From Akkermansiaceae bacterium (lineage in GTDB: Bacteria > Verrucomicrobiota > Verrucomicrobiia > Verrucomicrobiales > Akkermansiaceae), in NCBI GenBank assembly GCA_022510805.1, contig JAFLSS010000009.1, positions 1 through 49,826 on the forward strand: a stretch of 49,826 nt of DNA, given 5' to 3'. A program made the translations under genes and the position numbers. The notes under the pieces were generated by a model. That model was not told where the DNA came from and ran no database searches. It saw only the letters and a program-made list of their open reading frames with translations. Positions 41,961-49,199 of this stretch are shown in pieces; the stretch's first letter is position 1; every line of letters starts with the position of its first letter.

Positions 41961-42032
41961 GCCGCTGCTTTTTTGCGCCCCGCCCGCGGGGGGAGGGGCG
42001 CACAAGCTGAGCCGCTCCCCCGGGCGCTGCCG

Positions 42033-42431
42033 TTAGTTGCGCTTGTTGTTGGCCGGAGGCTCGGCAGGAGTGGGCTTCTTCTCCGGGGGGCGGATCACCT
42101 TCTCGCCCTCCTTGGCCATGTTGGCGCGGTCGCGCGCCGTCTGCTCATAATACTCCGGATCAGTCATCCACAGATAGCGTTGGTGCGCCGCCTTCTCCTC
42201 TTCCTGCATGAGGTTGAGTCTCTGGTCTATCCGATTTATATCCTTTTTAAGCGACTGAAGGTCAAGATACTGATGCAGTGCCAGCAAGAATCCCACATAA
42301 ACCACAAAAGCCAAAAAGATGAGCCCGCCGACAGCCAGCACGCGCCTGAAACCCAGCGAGTGTAACAGCTTGATACGGTCTTGCTCCACCAGCGTGGGGC
42401 GGCGGGATGATAAAAAGCGAAAGAGGTTCAT
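42033..42431 (-). CDS. ftsB: FtsB/DivIC-type septum formation protein
   Basis: 132 residues: a cytoplasmic N-terminus, one membrane helix at about 32-54 (VLAVGGLIFLAFVVYVGFLL), a coiled coil (LDLQSLKKDINRIDQRLNLM) and the conserved FtsB tail DPEYYEQTARDRANMAKEGE. It bridges FtsL and FtsQ in the divisome. It is outside the dcw cluster and starts within the stop codon of a methyltransferase-like gene (ATGA). The last 30 residues are P/K/N-rich. Confidence 0.85.
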   Translation of the reverse strand: MNLFRFLSSRRPTLVEQDRIKLLHSLGFRRVLAVGGLIFLAFVVYVGFLLALHQYLDLQSLKKDINRIDQRLNLMQEEEKAAHQRYLWMTDPEYYEQTARDRANMAKEGEKVIRPPEKKPTPAEPPANNKRN

Positions 42432-43102
42432 GCTTGTCGTTCAGCAAAAGATACGAAGCGCCCCCTGCGCGCCAGCAGGAGTGTATGCATGCGTGTCTGC
42501 TTGCCCTTGGGGGAGATGGGGACAGCATCGACACTCAGCTCAAACCCGGCGCGCTGCAGTGTGGCCTGCAGCCGCTTGTCCGGCCGCGCCAGCAGCACCG
42601 CCAGCAGGCTGCCGCCCTTGAGCGCGTTGAAATACGCCTGCGCATCCGCGAGATCCATGCGGCAGGGCGCGTGGGTGTGGCGCATGATGATGGCATGCAG
42701 CGAGCCGGTGCGCTTGCGGCACAAATCTGCCGCCGCCGCCGTCTCCACACTCACGCGCGGGTCCTCCCACAGCTCAGCGTGTTCGCCATGCTTGCGCACC
42801 CACTCCACCACCTGCTCCACAGGCTCCGCCACGATAAACTTCGCCTTGGCGCGGGGCAGTGCCGCCGCCGCCGCCGCCAGCCCATAGCCCAGCCCCAGGC
42901 CGGCTATCATCACACAGGGCTTCCCTGCTCGCACCACAGGTGAGGTGGCAATGCGCGCCATCTCCTCCTCACTACCGCGGGCGTGTGAGTTGGCCACCTG
43001 GATGCCATCGCACAGCAGGCTCAGCACTCCATCGCGCTCCCACATCTCCCACACGCTGCCGCTGGCGGTTGGCGCTTCTTCCAATTTGTTCAAGGGTTTC
43101 AT
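42428..43102 (-). CDS. SAM-binding, spermidine-synthase-like protein
   Basis: 224 residues from the ATG at 43102. CVMIAGLGLGYGLAAAAAAL and KFIVAEPVEQVVEWVRKH resemble the nucleotide-binding core of spermidine synthase-like Rossmann methyltransferases, and DPRVSVETAAAADLCRK follows as motif II. The proton-accepting aspartate region of true spermidine synthases is not obvious (the segment reads LHAIIMRHTHAP). Function unknown. It is coupled to ftsB by a 4-bp overlap. Confidence 0.7.
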   Translation of the reverse strand: MKPLNKLEEAPTASGSVWEMWERDGVLSLLCDGIQVANSHARGSEEEMARIATSPVVRAGKPCVMIAGLGLGYGLAAAAAALPRAKAKFIVAEPVEQVVEWVRKHGEHAELWEDPRVSVETAAAADLCRKRTGSLHAIIMRHTHAPCRMDLADAQAYFNALKGGSLLAVLLARPDKRLQATLQRAGFELSVDAVPISPKGKQTRMHTLLLARRGRFVSFAERQA

Positions 43103-43112
43103 CTTGCGCCGA

Positions 43113-43141
43113 AGTATAGCAGACCGCGCGGGGGCTGACAA
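43113..43141 (-). promoter_or_regulatory. Promoter of the methyltransferase-ftsB unit, near-leaderless
   Basis: TTGTCA (43136-43141), 17-nt spacer ending TGC, TATACT (43113-43118), 10 nt to the ATG at 43102. Predicted leader about 4 nt. Confidence 0.7.
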
Positions 43142-43196
43142 GCGTTGTTTCATCATCCCGCGCCGGGCGGCTGCTCCCTATCTGCTTTTTTTAGAG

Positions 43197-43225
43197 TTGA
43201 TATCAGGCGGAAAACATGCTTAAAT
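43197..43225 (+). promoter_or_regulatory. Promoter of the B12-regulated operon
   Basis: TTGATA (43197-43202), 17-nt spacer ending TGC, TTAAAT (43220-43225). The start should fall near 43232, just ahead of the riboswitch aptamer. Confidence 0.6.
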
Positions 43226-43235
43226 AGCCCCGCAA

Positions 43236-43385
43236 CTGCGGGCGCCCTTGCCTGCAGAGATCTCTCGGGAGGCGGCGCCGATGCCGCAGGAAATAGGTGG
43301 GAAAGGCAGTGAGATTCTGCCACTGTGCCGCAACCGTGTCGTTCTTTCATGAACCCAGCCGGAAGACCAGCCTGAGAGCTCGCCT
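43236..43385 (+). promoter_or_regulatory. Cobalamin riboswitch
   Basis: The 200-nt leader before the TonB receptor has the conserved cobalamin aptamer core in order: a GTGGGAAAGGCAGTGAGATT segment, CTGCCACTGTGCCGCAACCG, a short variable arm, and the B12 box as AGCCGGAAGACCAGCCT. After it GGGGTGG/CCGCCCC (43392-43412) can form a stem that would act as expression platform 20 nt before the ATG. Ends are approximate. Cobalamin binding is expected to turn expression off. Confidence 0.88.
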
Positions 43386-43432
43386 CATCTCGGGGTGGCG
43401 TGTCACCGCCCCATAGGCATATAGTTAATACA

Positions 43433-45424
43433 ATGATAAAAAAATCAGCTCTCTCAGAGAGCTCCTGCCATGTTGTGCTTGCCCTTGCGCTGGCAAGCTC
43501 CTGCGCCGCTGTGGCGCCCTCGCCGACAACCCCTCTCCCTGCTGCGGAGGACACAGAGCTCGCGCCTGTCACTGTCTCCGCGCATGAGGGAGCTGCTGTG
43601 CCCTATGATCAAACCGGCGTCTCCGTGTCCGTGCTGGACGTAGAGGAGCTGAAAAAAGAGGGTATCTTCTCCCTCTCGGAAGCCCTCACCACCGTGCCGG
43701 GGGCCTACGTGCTGCCGGGCGGCGGCAAATACCAGCGGGGCAATGTGTCCGACCTCGTCATCCGCGGCATGAGCAGCCAGCGTCTCGTCATGCCCATGAT
43801 CGACGGCATGCGCCTGGGCGGCGGCTTGAGCAGCGGAGATGGCCTCATCGTCAATAACTTCGTGGCGCGTGCCCCCCTGTTCGGCATGGGGACGCTGGAG
43901 CTCGTGCGCGGTGCGCAGGGCGCGGTGTATGGCAGCGGCGCCATGGCCGGTGTGCTGTTCATGGAGACTCCCGAGGGCAAGGGTGAGCCCTCTGTGAGCC
44001 TGTTCAATGAGTACGGCAGTTTTGACTCCTACACCGGCAATGTGACCGCGCAGGGGCGGGTGGACGACACGGCTTTCTTCGTGTCATCCTCCTATGAGCG
44101 CACCAACAACAATCCGCATTTTGCGGACGGCAGCACCCCGGATCTCAAGCACGCCGCCAAGCACGAGATGTGGGCGGAGGCGCTCCGGCTCGACCAATTC
44201 ATCAACAGTCGCCACCAACTCACCTTTACCTACCGGCGCGAGGATTCCTCCTACCGCAACTACAGCCCGGGCTATGAGTCCTTCGGCTGGGTCAGCCCCT
44301 CCGCTATCACCCGCTACTCTTTCCGCACCCAACTCACCACCCTCAAGCTGCAATCCCACCTCAGCGAGCGCTACTCCACCTCATTGCTCGCGGGCTACTT
44401 CGGCAGTGATTCGGACCTGGGTCTCGGCTATGTGCAGTCCCTCCGCAATGTGCAGCTCGAGTGGCGCCACGCTTTCCAATGGAATGACGCGCACAAGACG
44501 ACGGGCGGTGTGGCCTGGGCGCGCACGGATTTTGACACCGTGAACAGCGGCGTGAAGATGAGCTCCAACTCCAGCCTCGACAGCGTGCTGAGCCTTTTTG
44601 CCGAGCATAGTGTCGAGCCGGTGAATGGCTGGACCAGCAGCCTGGCGGCGCGCTTGGACGAAAGCTTGGTCTATGATGCGCTCTTCACCCTGCGCGCGGC
44701 GACGAATTACAAGTTCAACCGCGAGCGCACGCGCGTCTTCTCCTCCGTGGGCCGCGGATACGCCGCGCCGAGCAGCTTTCAGCGCAGCACCGCCGCCTTT
44801 AACAACGGCTACGCCACCTACTATGGCAACCCCCGCCTCGCCTGCGAAACCAACTGGAGCATCGACGCCGGCGCCGAGCAGGAAATCGCGCGTGACCACT
44901 TCCTGAGCGCCACCCTCTTCTGGCTGCGCACGGAGGATGCCATCACCGCGCTGCCGAGCGCTGATTACTCCCGCTATGACTACACCAACGCCGCCGGCCA
45001 TTGGACCAACCAGGGCATCGAGCTCGCGCTGCGCGGCACATTCGCCGGCTCGGGTGACACGGGCTACAAACTGGCCTACACCCTGACTCAACCCAAGACA
45101 AACGGGGGGCGGCAGATCCCCGGCAGCGCCCGCCAAGTGTGGGCGGCAGATGTGCACACCAGCCCCATCTCCCGCCTGACCACAGGCGTGGGCTTGTCCG
45201 CCGCCGTGGGGCGCCGCGGATATGCCGGCCGCGGGCTGGACAACTACCTCGTGCTGCGCTGGTATGCCCACTATGAGGTGAATGAGCACCTGAGTCTGCA
45301 CCTGCGCGTGGAAAACCTCACCAACCAAAAATTCATGCTGGATGAGGACTGGACAGGCAATGCCTCCGGCACATGGGTGAACCCCGGCACGGCCGTATAC
45401 GCCGGGTGCACCATCAAGTTCTGA
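43433..45424 (+). CDS. TonB-dependent outer-membrane receptor, BtuB-like
   Basis: 663 residues from the ATG at 43433; a GTG-started frame from 43400 lies in the riboswitch platform and is rejected. Signal peptide about 1-27. The plug domain begins with a TonB-box-like stretch (ELAPVTVSAHE) and has SLSEALTTVPGAYVLPGGGK, VIRGMSSQRLVMPMIDGMRL and LVRGAQGAVYGSGAMAGV. The beta barrel ends in an aromatic-type C-terminus (YAGCTIKF). The riboswitch predicts corrinoid uptake. First gene of a three-gene unit. Confidence 0.92.
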   Translation: MIKKSALSESSCHVVLALALASSCAAVAPSPTTPLPAAEDTELAPVTVSAHEGAAVPYDQTGVSVSVLDVEELKKEGIFSLSEALTTVPGAYVLPGGGKYQRGNVSDLVIRGMSSQRLVMPMIDGMRLGGGLSSGDGLIVNNFVARAPLFGMGTLELVRGAQGAVYGSGAMAGVLFMETPEGKGEPSVSLFNEYGSFDSYTGNVTAQGRVDDTAFFVSSSYERTNNNPHFADGSTPDLKHAAKHEMWAEALRLDQFINSRHQLTFTYRREDSSYRNYSPGYESFGWVSPSAITRYSFRTQLTTLKLQSHLSERYSTSLLAGYFGSDSDLGLGYVQSLRNVQLEWRHAFQWNDAHKTTGGVAWARTDFDTVNSGVKMSSNSSLDSVLSLFAEHSVEPVNGWTSSLAARLDESLVYDALFTLRAATNYKFNRERTRVFSSVGRGYAAPSSFQRSTAAFNNGYATYYGNPRLACETNWSIDAGAEQEIARDHFLSATLFWLRTEDAITALPSADYSRYDYTNAAGHWTNQGIELALRGTFAGSGDTGYKLAYTLTQPKTNGGRQIPGSARQVWAADVHTSPISRLTTGVGLSAAVGRRGYAGRGLDNYLVLRWYAHYEVNEHLSLHLRVENLTNQKFMLDEDWTGNASGTWVNPGTAVYAGCTIKF

Positions 45425-45449
45425 TCCACCACACCCTCCCACCGAGCAG

Positions 45450-47285
45450 ATGAAAAACCGCCCGGGGCTCCTCCTCATCCTGATCCTGCTGCCGCTCCTC
45501 CTCGTCGCAGCCGGGGTGTGGTGCGCCGCCCCGGACGCGCCACCCCGCCCCCCGGCGGCAGATGTGGCGGACTCCCCACGGCCGGCCGCCGCCTACCCGG
45601 CGGACATGTGGCAGCAGCTCAGCCGCCTGCCGGGACTGCGGGTGCGCCGGGCTCCCGCGGACGCTCTGCCTGCTGATCTCGCTTGGCAGAGCGGCGCCGC
45701 TGAGCCCCCGCTCGGCAGCCCCGGCGCGCGCAAAGGCGGTGTTGTGCGCCTGTGCAGCGTGGGCCCATTCCCCGCCAATTGGCTGGCATTCGGCAGCCCC
45801 ATGCCGCAGTTCTTCCACACCAACGCCTTCGTGCGCGTGGAACTCCCGCTCGTGCAGCAGCACCCCGCCACCAAACACCCCATCCCCGGCGTCGCACAGG
45901 CCTGGGCCGTGCGCGGACGCACCGTCTTCTTCCGCCTCCACCCCGCCGCCAGATACAGCAATGGCCGCCCCGTGCGCGCCGCAGATTACGCCCTGGGCGC
46001 CTGGCTGCGCGCCCGTGCCGGGCAGGATGGCGCGTGGGACTCCCTCTGCCGCGAAGCAGAGGAGCTGTGCGTGCTGGGTGAGGACACGCTGGCGCTCACC
46101 CTGCGGCACGAGGGCCCGCTGGCAGAGCTGCGCGCCGCCGTGCTGCTGCACGCCGCTGAGCCCGGCTTCTACGCCGACTTCGGCGCCGATTATGCCGAGC
46201 GCTACGCCCGGCGCATCCCCCCCACCACCGGGGCCTACGTCATCGGCCGCATCGAGCAGGGGCGCATGGTCGAGCTGCGGCACGTGCCGCACTGGTGGGC
46301 CGAGTCCTTGCCCCACCGCCGCTTCACCTGCAATGCCGAGAGCGTGGAATACCACTTCCTCACAGACGAAGCCCAAGCGTGGGAATTCCTCCGGCGCGGC
46401 AAGCTGGACGTGCTGCAAACCCGCCACGTGCCCTCCTGGCTCCGCCTGGCGGGGGATCCCCTCGTCGAAAGCGGCCGCATCAGGCTGCGCAGCTTCCGCC
46501 TGGAATACCCGCTGCCGCCCTACGGCATCGCCCTCAACACCGCCACCCTGCCGCAGCTCGAACTGCGCCGCGGCCTGCTGCAAGCCATGGACATGCCGCG
46601 CGCCGTCGCTACCCTCTTCCGGGGAGAAACCGCACCCCTGCACACCTTCACCGCCGGCTATGGCGCCCTCTCCCCGGTCTCCACCCCCACCTACACCTAC
46701 AACCCCGCCGCCGCGCGCGCCTGCTTTGCCCGCGCCGGCTACACCGAAACCGGGGCAGATGGCATCCTGCGCCGCCCCGGCGGCGCCCGCCTCAGCGTGT
46801 CGCTCTGCTATGTCCCCTCTGAGAAAATAAGCACCCTCGTAGGCATCCTCTGCCGGAGCGCCGCCGCCTGCGGCGCCGAGATTGTGCCGGAACCCCTCCC
46901 CTGGCAACTCTGCGCCCAAAAAGTGCGCGCCCGCCACCACCAGCTCACCTTCTGGGCCACCGTGCCTGCCACTCCCCTGCCGCAGCCGCGGCGCTACTTT
47001 CACTCCTCCGCCGTGGGAGATGAAGCCCCCTTCGCCCTGCGTGATGCCCACATGGACAACGCGCTGGACACCTGCGCCACCGCGCGCGACCTCCCCACCC
47101 TCGCCGCCGCCCTCGCACGCGTCGACTCCCTGGTCCACACGCTCGCCATCTGGCTGCCCGCCTGGCGGGAGGACAAAGTATACCTGGCTCACCGGAGCCG
47201 CATCCACTTCCCGGATCCCCCGGGAGATCACTACGACGCCACAGACAACCACACCTACTGGTGTGAGGAAGGAGGAAGCCCGTGA
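45450..47285 (+). CDS. Family 5 extracellular solute-binding protein
   Basis: 611 residues. An N-terminal hydrophobic segment (7-26, ending GVWCAAP) is a signal sequence or lipoprotein signal with a poor lipobox. The body matches the peptide/nickel/YejA class: KGGVVRLCSVGPFPANWLAF near 100, then PTTGAYVIGRIEQGRMVELR, RHVPHWWAESLPHRRF and AWEFLRRGKLDVLQ. No ABC permease or ATPase gene is in the window. Being under the B12 riboswitch with a TonB receptor and TonB suggests periplasmic capture of a corrinoid or related ligand; this is inference. It overlaps the next gene by 4 bp (GTGA). Confidence 0.85.
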   Translation: MKNRPGLLLILILLPLLLVAAGVWCAAPDAPPRPPAADVADSPRPAAAYPADMWQQLSRLPGLRVRRAPADALPADLAWQSGAAEPPLGSPGARKGGVVRLCSVGPFPANWLAFGSPMPQFFHTNAFVRVELPLVQQHPATKHPIPGVAQAWAVRGRTVFFRLHPAARYSNGRPVRAADYALGAWLRARAGQDGAWDSLCREAEELCVLGEDTLALTLRHEGPLAELRAAVLLHAAEPGFYADFGADYAERYARRIPPTTGAYVIGRIEQGRMVELRHVPHWWAESLPHRRFTCNAESVEYHFLTDEAQAWEFLRRGKLDVLQTRHVPSWLRLAGDPLVESGRIRLRSFRLEYPLPPYGIALNTATLPQLELRRGLLQAMDMPRAVATLFRGETAPLHTFTAGYGALSPVSTPTYTYNPAAARACFARAGYTETGADGILRRPGGARLSVSLCYVPSEKISTLVGILCRSAAACGAEIVPEPLPWQLCAQKVRARHHQLTFWATVPATPLPQPRRYFHSSAVGDEAPFALRDAHMDNALDTCATARDLPTLAAALARVDSLVHTLAIWLPAWREDKVYLAHRSRIHFPDPPGDHYDATDNHTYWCEEGGSP

Positions 47286-48040
47286 GCCGCTTCACCCGCG
47301 CAAGCCGCATCCCCCCGCGCACCCAGTATGAGCAGCTGCTCCGGCGCGCGTGGCAGAGCCTGTGGCTCACCGGCCTCGCCCTCCTGGGCGCCGCCATCCT
47401 GCTCACCCGGCGCCCCCACCCCCCGCGCCCGGCCGGCAGCAGCAGCGCCCCCACCTTCCGGCTCACCGTAGCCGCCACCGCAGATCCCGCTGATCCCGCC
47501 CCGCCGCCGCACCCCCCCCTCATCCCCCCACCACACGCGTGGGAACTCCCCCCCCTGCCGCAGCTCGAAGCCCCCCTGCCACCACCGGCAGAGGCCACCG
47601 CCCTCCTCCTGCCGGATCTGCCACAGGCCGACTCCCCCGCACCCTCCCTCCTGCCGGACACCCTCACCGACTCCCCCGCACCTCCCGCACCCTCGCGCCC
47701 CCGGCCCGCCACCGCCTCTGCCGCCGCTGCACCCACCGTCGCCACCGCAGGCACCACCGGGGAATACACCCCGCCGGCCTACCGCCACACCCCCAAGCCA
47801 CCCTACCCACCCGCCATGCGCCAGAGCCGCCTGGAAGGCAGCGTGCGCCTCCGCATCAGCATCAGCGCCACCGGCCGGCCGGAACAAGTCGAAATCCTCA
47901 CAGGCAGCGGCCACACCGCCTTCGACACCACCGCGCAAGCGTGGATCCTGCGGCACTGGCAGTTCGAGCCCGCGCGCCGCGGCGGCCGCGCCGTGCCCAG
48001 CCGCGTCATCACCAGCATCCGATTCGAACTCAAGGCCTAG
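47282..48040 (+). CDS. tonB: TonB energy transducer
   Basis: 252 residues from a GTG that overlaps the upstream stop codon. One membrane helix at about 27-45 (LWLTGLALLGAAILL), a long proline-rich periplasmic linker (50-160), and a C-terminal TonB domain (YPPAMRQSRLEGSVRLRISI, ILRHWQFEPARRGGRAVPSR). It passes inner-membrane proton-motive energy to the receptor encoded two genes upstream. ExbB and ExbD are not in the window. Its 3' end overlaps the converging Sel1 gene by 11 bp. Confidence 0.92.
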   Translation: MSRFTRASRIPPRTQYEQLLRRAWQSLWLTGLALLGAAILLTRRPHPPRPAGSSSAPTFRLTVAATADPADPAPPPHPPLIPPPHAWELPPLPQLEAPLPPPAEATALLLPDLPQADSPAPSLLPDTLTDSPAPPAPSRPRPATASAAAAPTVATAGTTGEYTPPAYRHTPKPPYPPAMRQSRLEGSVRLRISISATGRPEQVEILTGSGHTAFDTTAQAWILRHWQFEPARRGGRAVPSRVITSIRFELKA

Positions 48041-48923
48041 CCCGCTTAGACTCCGCCCCCTCGCGCAGCGCGCGCAGACGCTTCGCCCACGCCTCCGCCT
48101 CCGCCGCGCCACCATCCGTGCCGCGCAGCCACTCCACCAGCAACTCCATAGCCGGCAGCGACTCCTGCCCCGCCGCCAACCGCAAAAAACGCAACCCCTC
48201 AGCCGGATTCTTCGGCGCATACTCCCCCTTCAGCAGCATCAGCGCATACACCAGCTGCGCCTCCGCCACACCACCCTGCGCCGCCAGCGCATACCACCGC
48301 GCCGCCTCCGCCATATCGCGCGCCACCCCCTCACGCCCCTTCGCAAAAATATTACCCAGCGCACAAGCCGCCTGCGCCGCCACCTTAGGCGCCGCCGCTG
48401 CCGCCGCCTTCTGCAGCCAGCTCACCCCCTCCCGGGCATCACCCCCCGCCAGCACCAGCGCCAGCCCCAGCCCCAGCTGCGCCTCCGCCACCCCCCCCTC
48501 CGCCGCGCGCCGCCAACACACCAGCGCCCGCTCCTCATCCTGCGGCACATCCATACCGCGCTTCAAAATAAGCCCCATATAATACAGCGCCTCCATACTC
48601 CCCTGATCCGCCGCCTTCGAGAACCACACCAGCGCCTCCTTACCATCCGCCTTCACCCCCCCCTTGCCACCCTCCAAATAAATACCGCCCAGATCCGTCT
48701 GCGCCTGCAGCACCCCCCCCTCCGCCGCCCGCCGCAGCCACACCATCGCCTCCTCAAAATCCGAGGCATCATGCTCCACATTCGGCTGCAGAAGCTCACG
48801 CACCCGCTCATACATCTCCTGCGGCGACTGCGGCTCGCGCCGCGTCGACTCCTGCCTCCCACACGAACCCAGCACCCCCGCCGCCGCAGCCGACATCACC
48901 CCCCAATAAAACAACATCTTCAT
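48030..48923 (-). CDS. Sel1-repeat lipoprotein
   Basis: 297 residues from the ATG at 48923, chosen by the promoter (-10 ends 7 nt upstream) and by the lipoprotein signal (AAAAGVLGSC, lipobox LGSC at about 17-20). At least five Sel1 repeats cover about 55-260 (AMVWLRRAAEGGVLQAQTDL, ALVWFSKAADQGSMEALYYM, ALVCWRRAAEGGVAEAQLGL, AARWYALAAQGGVAEAQLVY). It would be a membrane-tethered binding scaffold. Partner unknown. Confidence 0.85.
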   Translation of the reverse strand: MKMLFYWGVMSAAAAGVLGSCGRQESTRREPQSPQEMYERVRELLQPNVEHDASDFEEAMVWLRRAAEGGVLQAQTDLGGIYLEGGKGGVKADGKEALVWFSKAADQGSMEALYYMGLILKRGMDVPQDEERALVCWRRAAEGGVAEAQLGLGLALVLAGGDAREGVSWLQKAAAAAAPKVAAQAACALGNIFAKGREGVARDMAEAARWYALAAQGGVAEAQLVYALMLLKGEYAPKNPAEGLRFLRLAAGQESLPAMELLVEWLRGTDGGAAEAEAWAKRLRALREGAESKRARP

Positions 48924-48930
48924 GCAGCAC

Positions 48931-48959
48931 ATTATACCACAGCCGCCACCCCCGAGCAA
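48931..48959 (-). promoter_or_regulatory. Promoter of the Sel1 lipoprotein gene, leaderless geometry
   Basis: TTGCTC (48954-48959), 17-nt spacer ending TGG, perfect TATAAT (48931-48936), exactly 7 nt to the ATG at 48923. Confidence 0.8.
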
Positions 48960-49145
48960 GCCCCCGCCCCAACACACTATTTGTTGAGAAATATCCCAAC
49001 ACCCGAAAACATGCTGAAGCAAGAGCAAAAGCACACAGGAACCCATAAACATTTATAATGAACATCTAAAAAACAGCACAAAAGAAGCGGAGAAACGCAT
49101 ATTGCTGTTATTTGTTGTTATTAGCAGAAAGCAATTTATTTGCAC
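48960..49145. other. AT-rich spacer between divergent Sel1 genes
   Basis: No credible coding frame. Base composition switches sharply from GC-rich to AT-rich at about 48975, with many TTGTT/TTATT stretches around 49100. Apart from the promoter elements on either side I see nothing else in it. Confidence 0.5.
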
Positions 49146-49174
49146 TTGATGCAGCATTTTAAATGCTGTATATT
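49146..49174 (+). promoter_or_regulatory. Promoter of the terminal Sel1 gene with an operator-like palindrome
   Basis: TTGATG (49146-49151), 17-nt spacer, TATATT (49169-49174). The whole spacer, 49152-49168, is the palindrome CAGCATTT-T-AAATGCTG. A second -10-like TATAAG (49186-49191) lies 8 nt before the ATG at 49200, so a leaderless alternative exists. Confidence 0.55.
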
Positions 49175-49199
49175 TGAAGTAACATTATAAGACAAGCCT

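Noticed and set aside
41975..42001. GCGCCCC/GGGGCGC hairpin between kdsB and ftsB as a terminator
   Set aside because: The T-run lies before the stem on the plus strand, and A's follow on the minus strand, so it fits neither direction as a rho-independent terminator.
43400..43432. GTG start at 43400 for the TonB receptor
   Set aside because: The added residues are encoded by the riboswitch expression platform and would precede the signal peptide; the ATG at 43433 gives a normal signal sequence.
45414..47252. A 612-codon minus-strand frame opposite the solute-binding protein
   Set aside because: Gly/Ala/Val-rich shadow with no signal or domain; the plus-strand protein is a clear family member with coupled neighbours.
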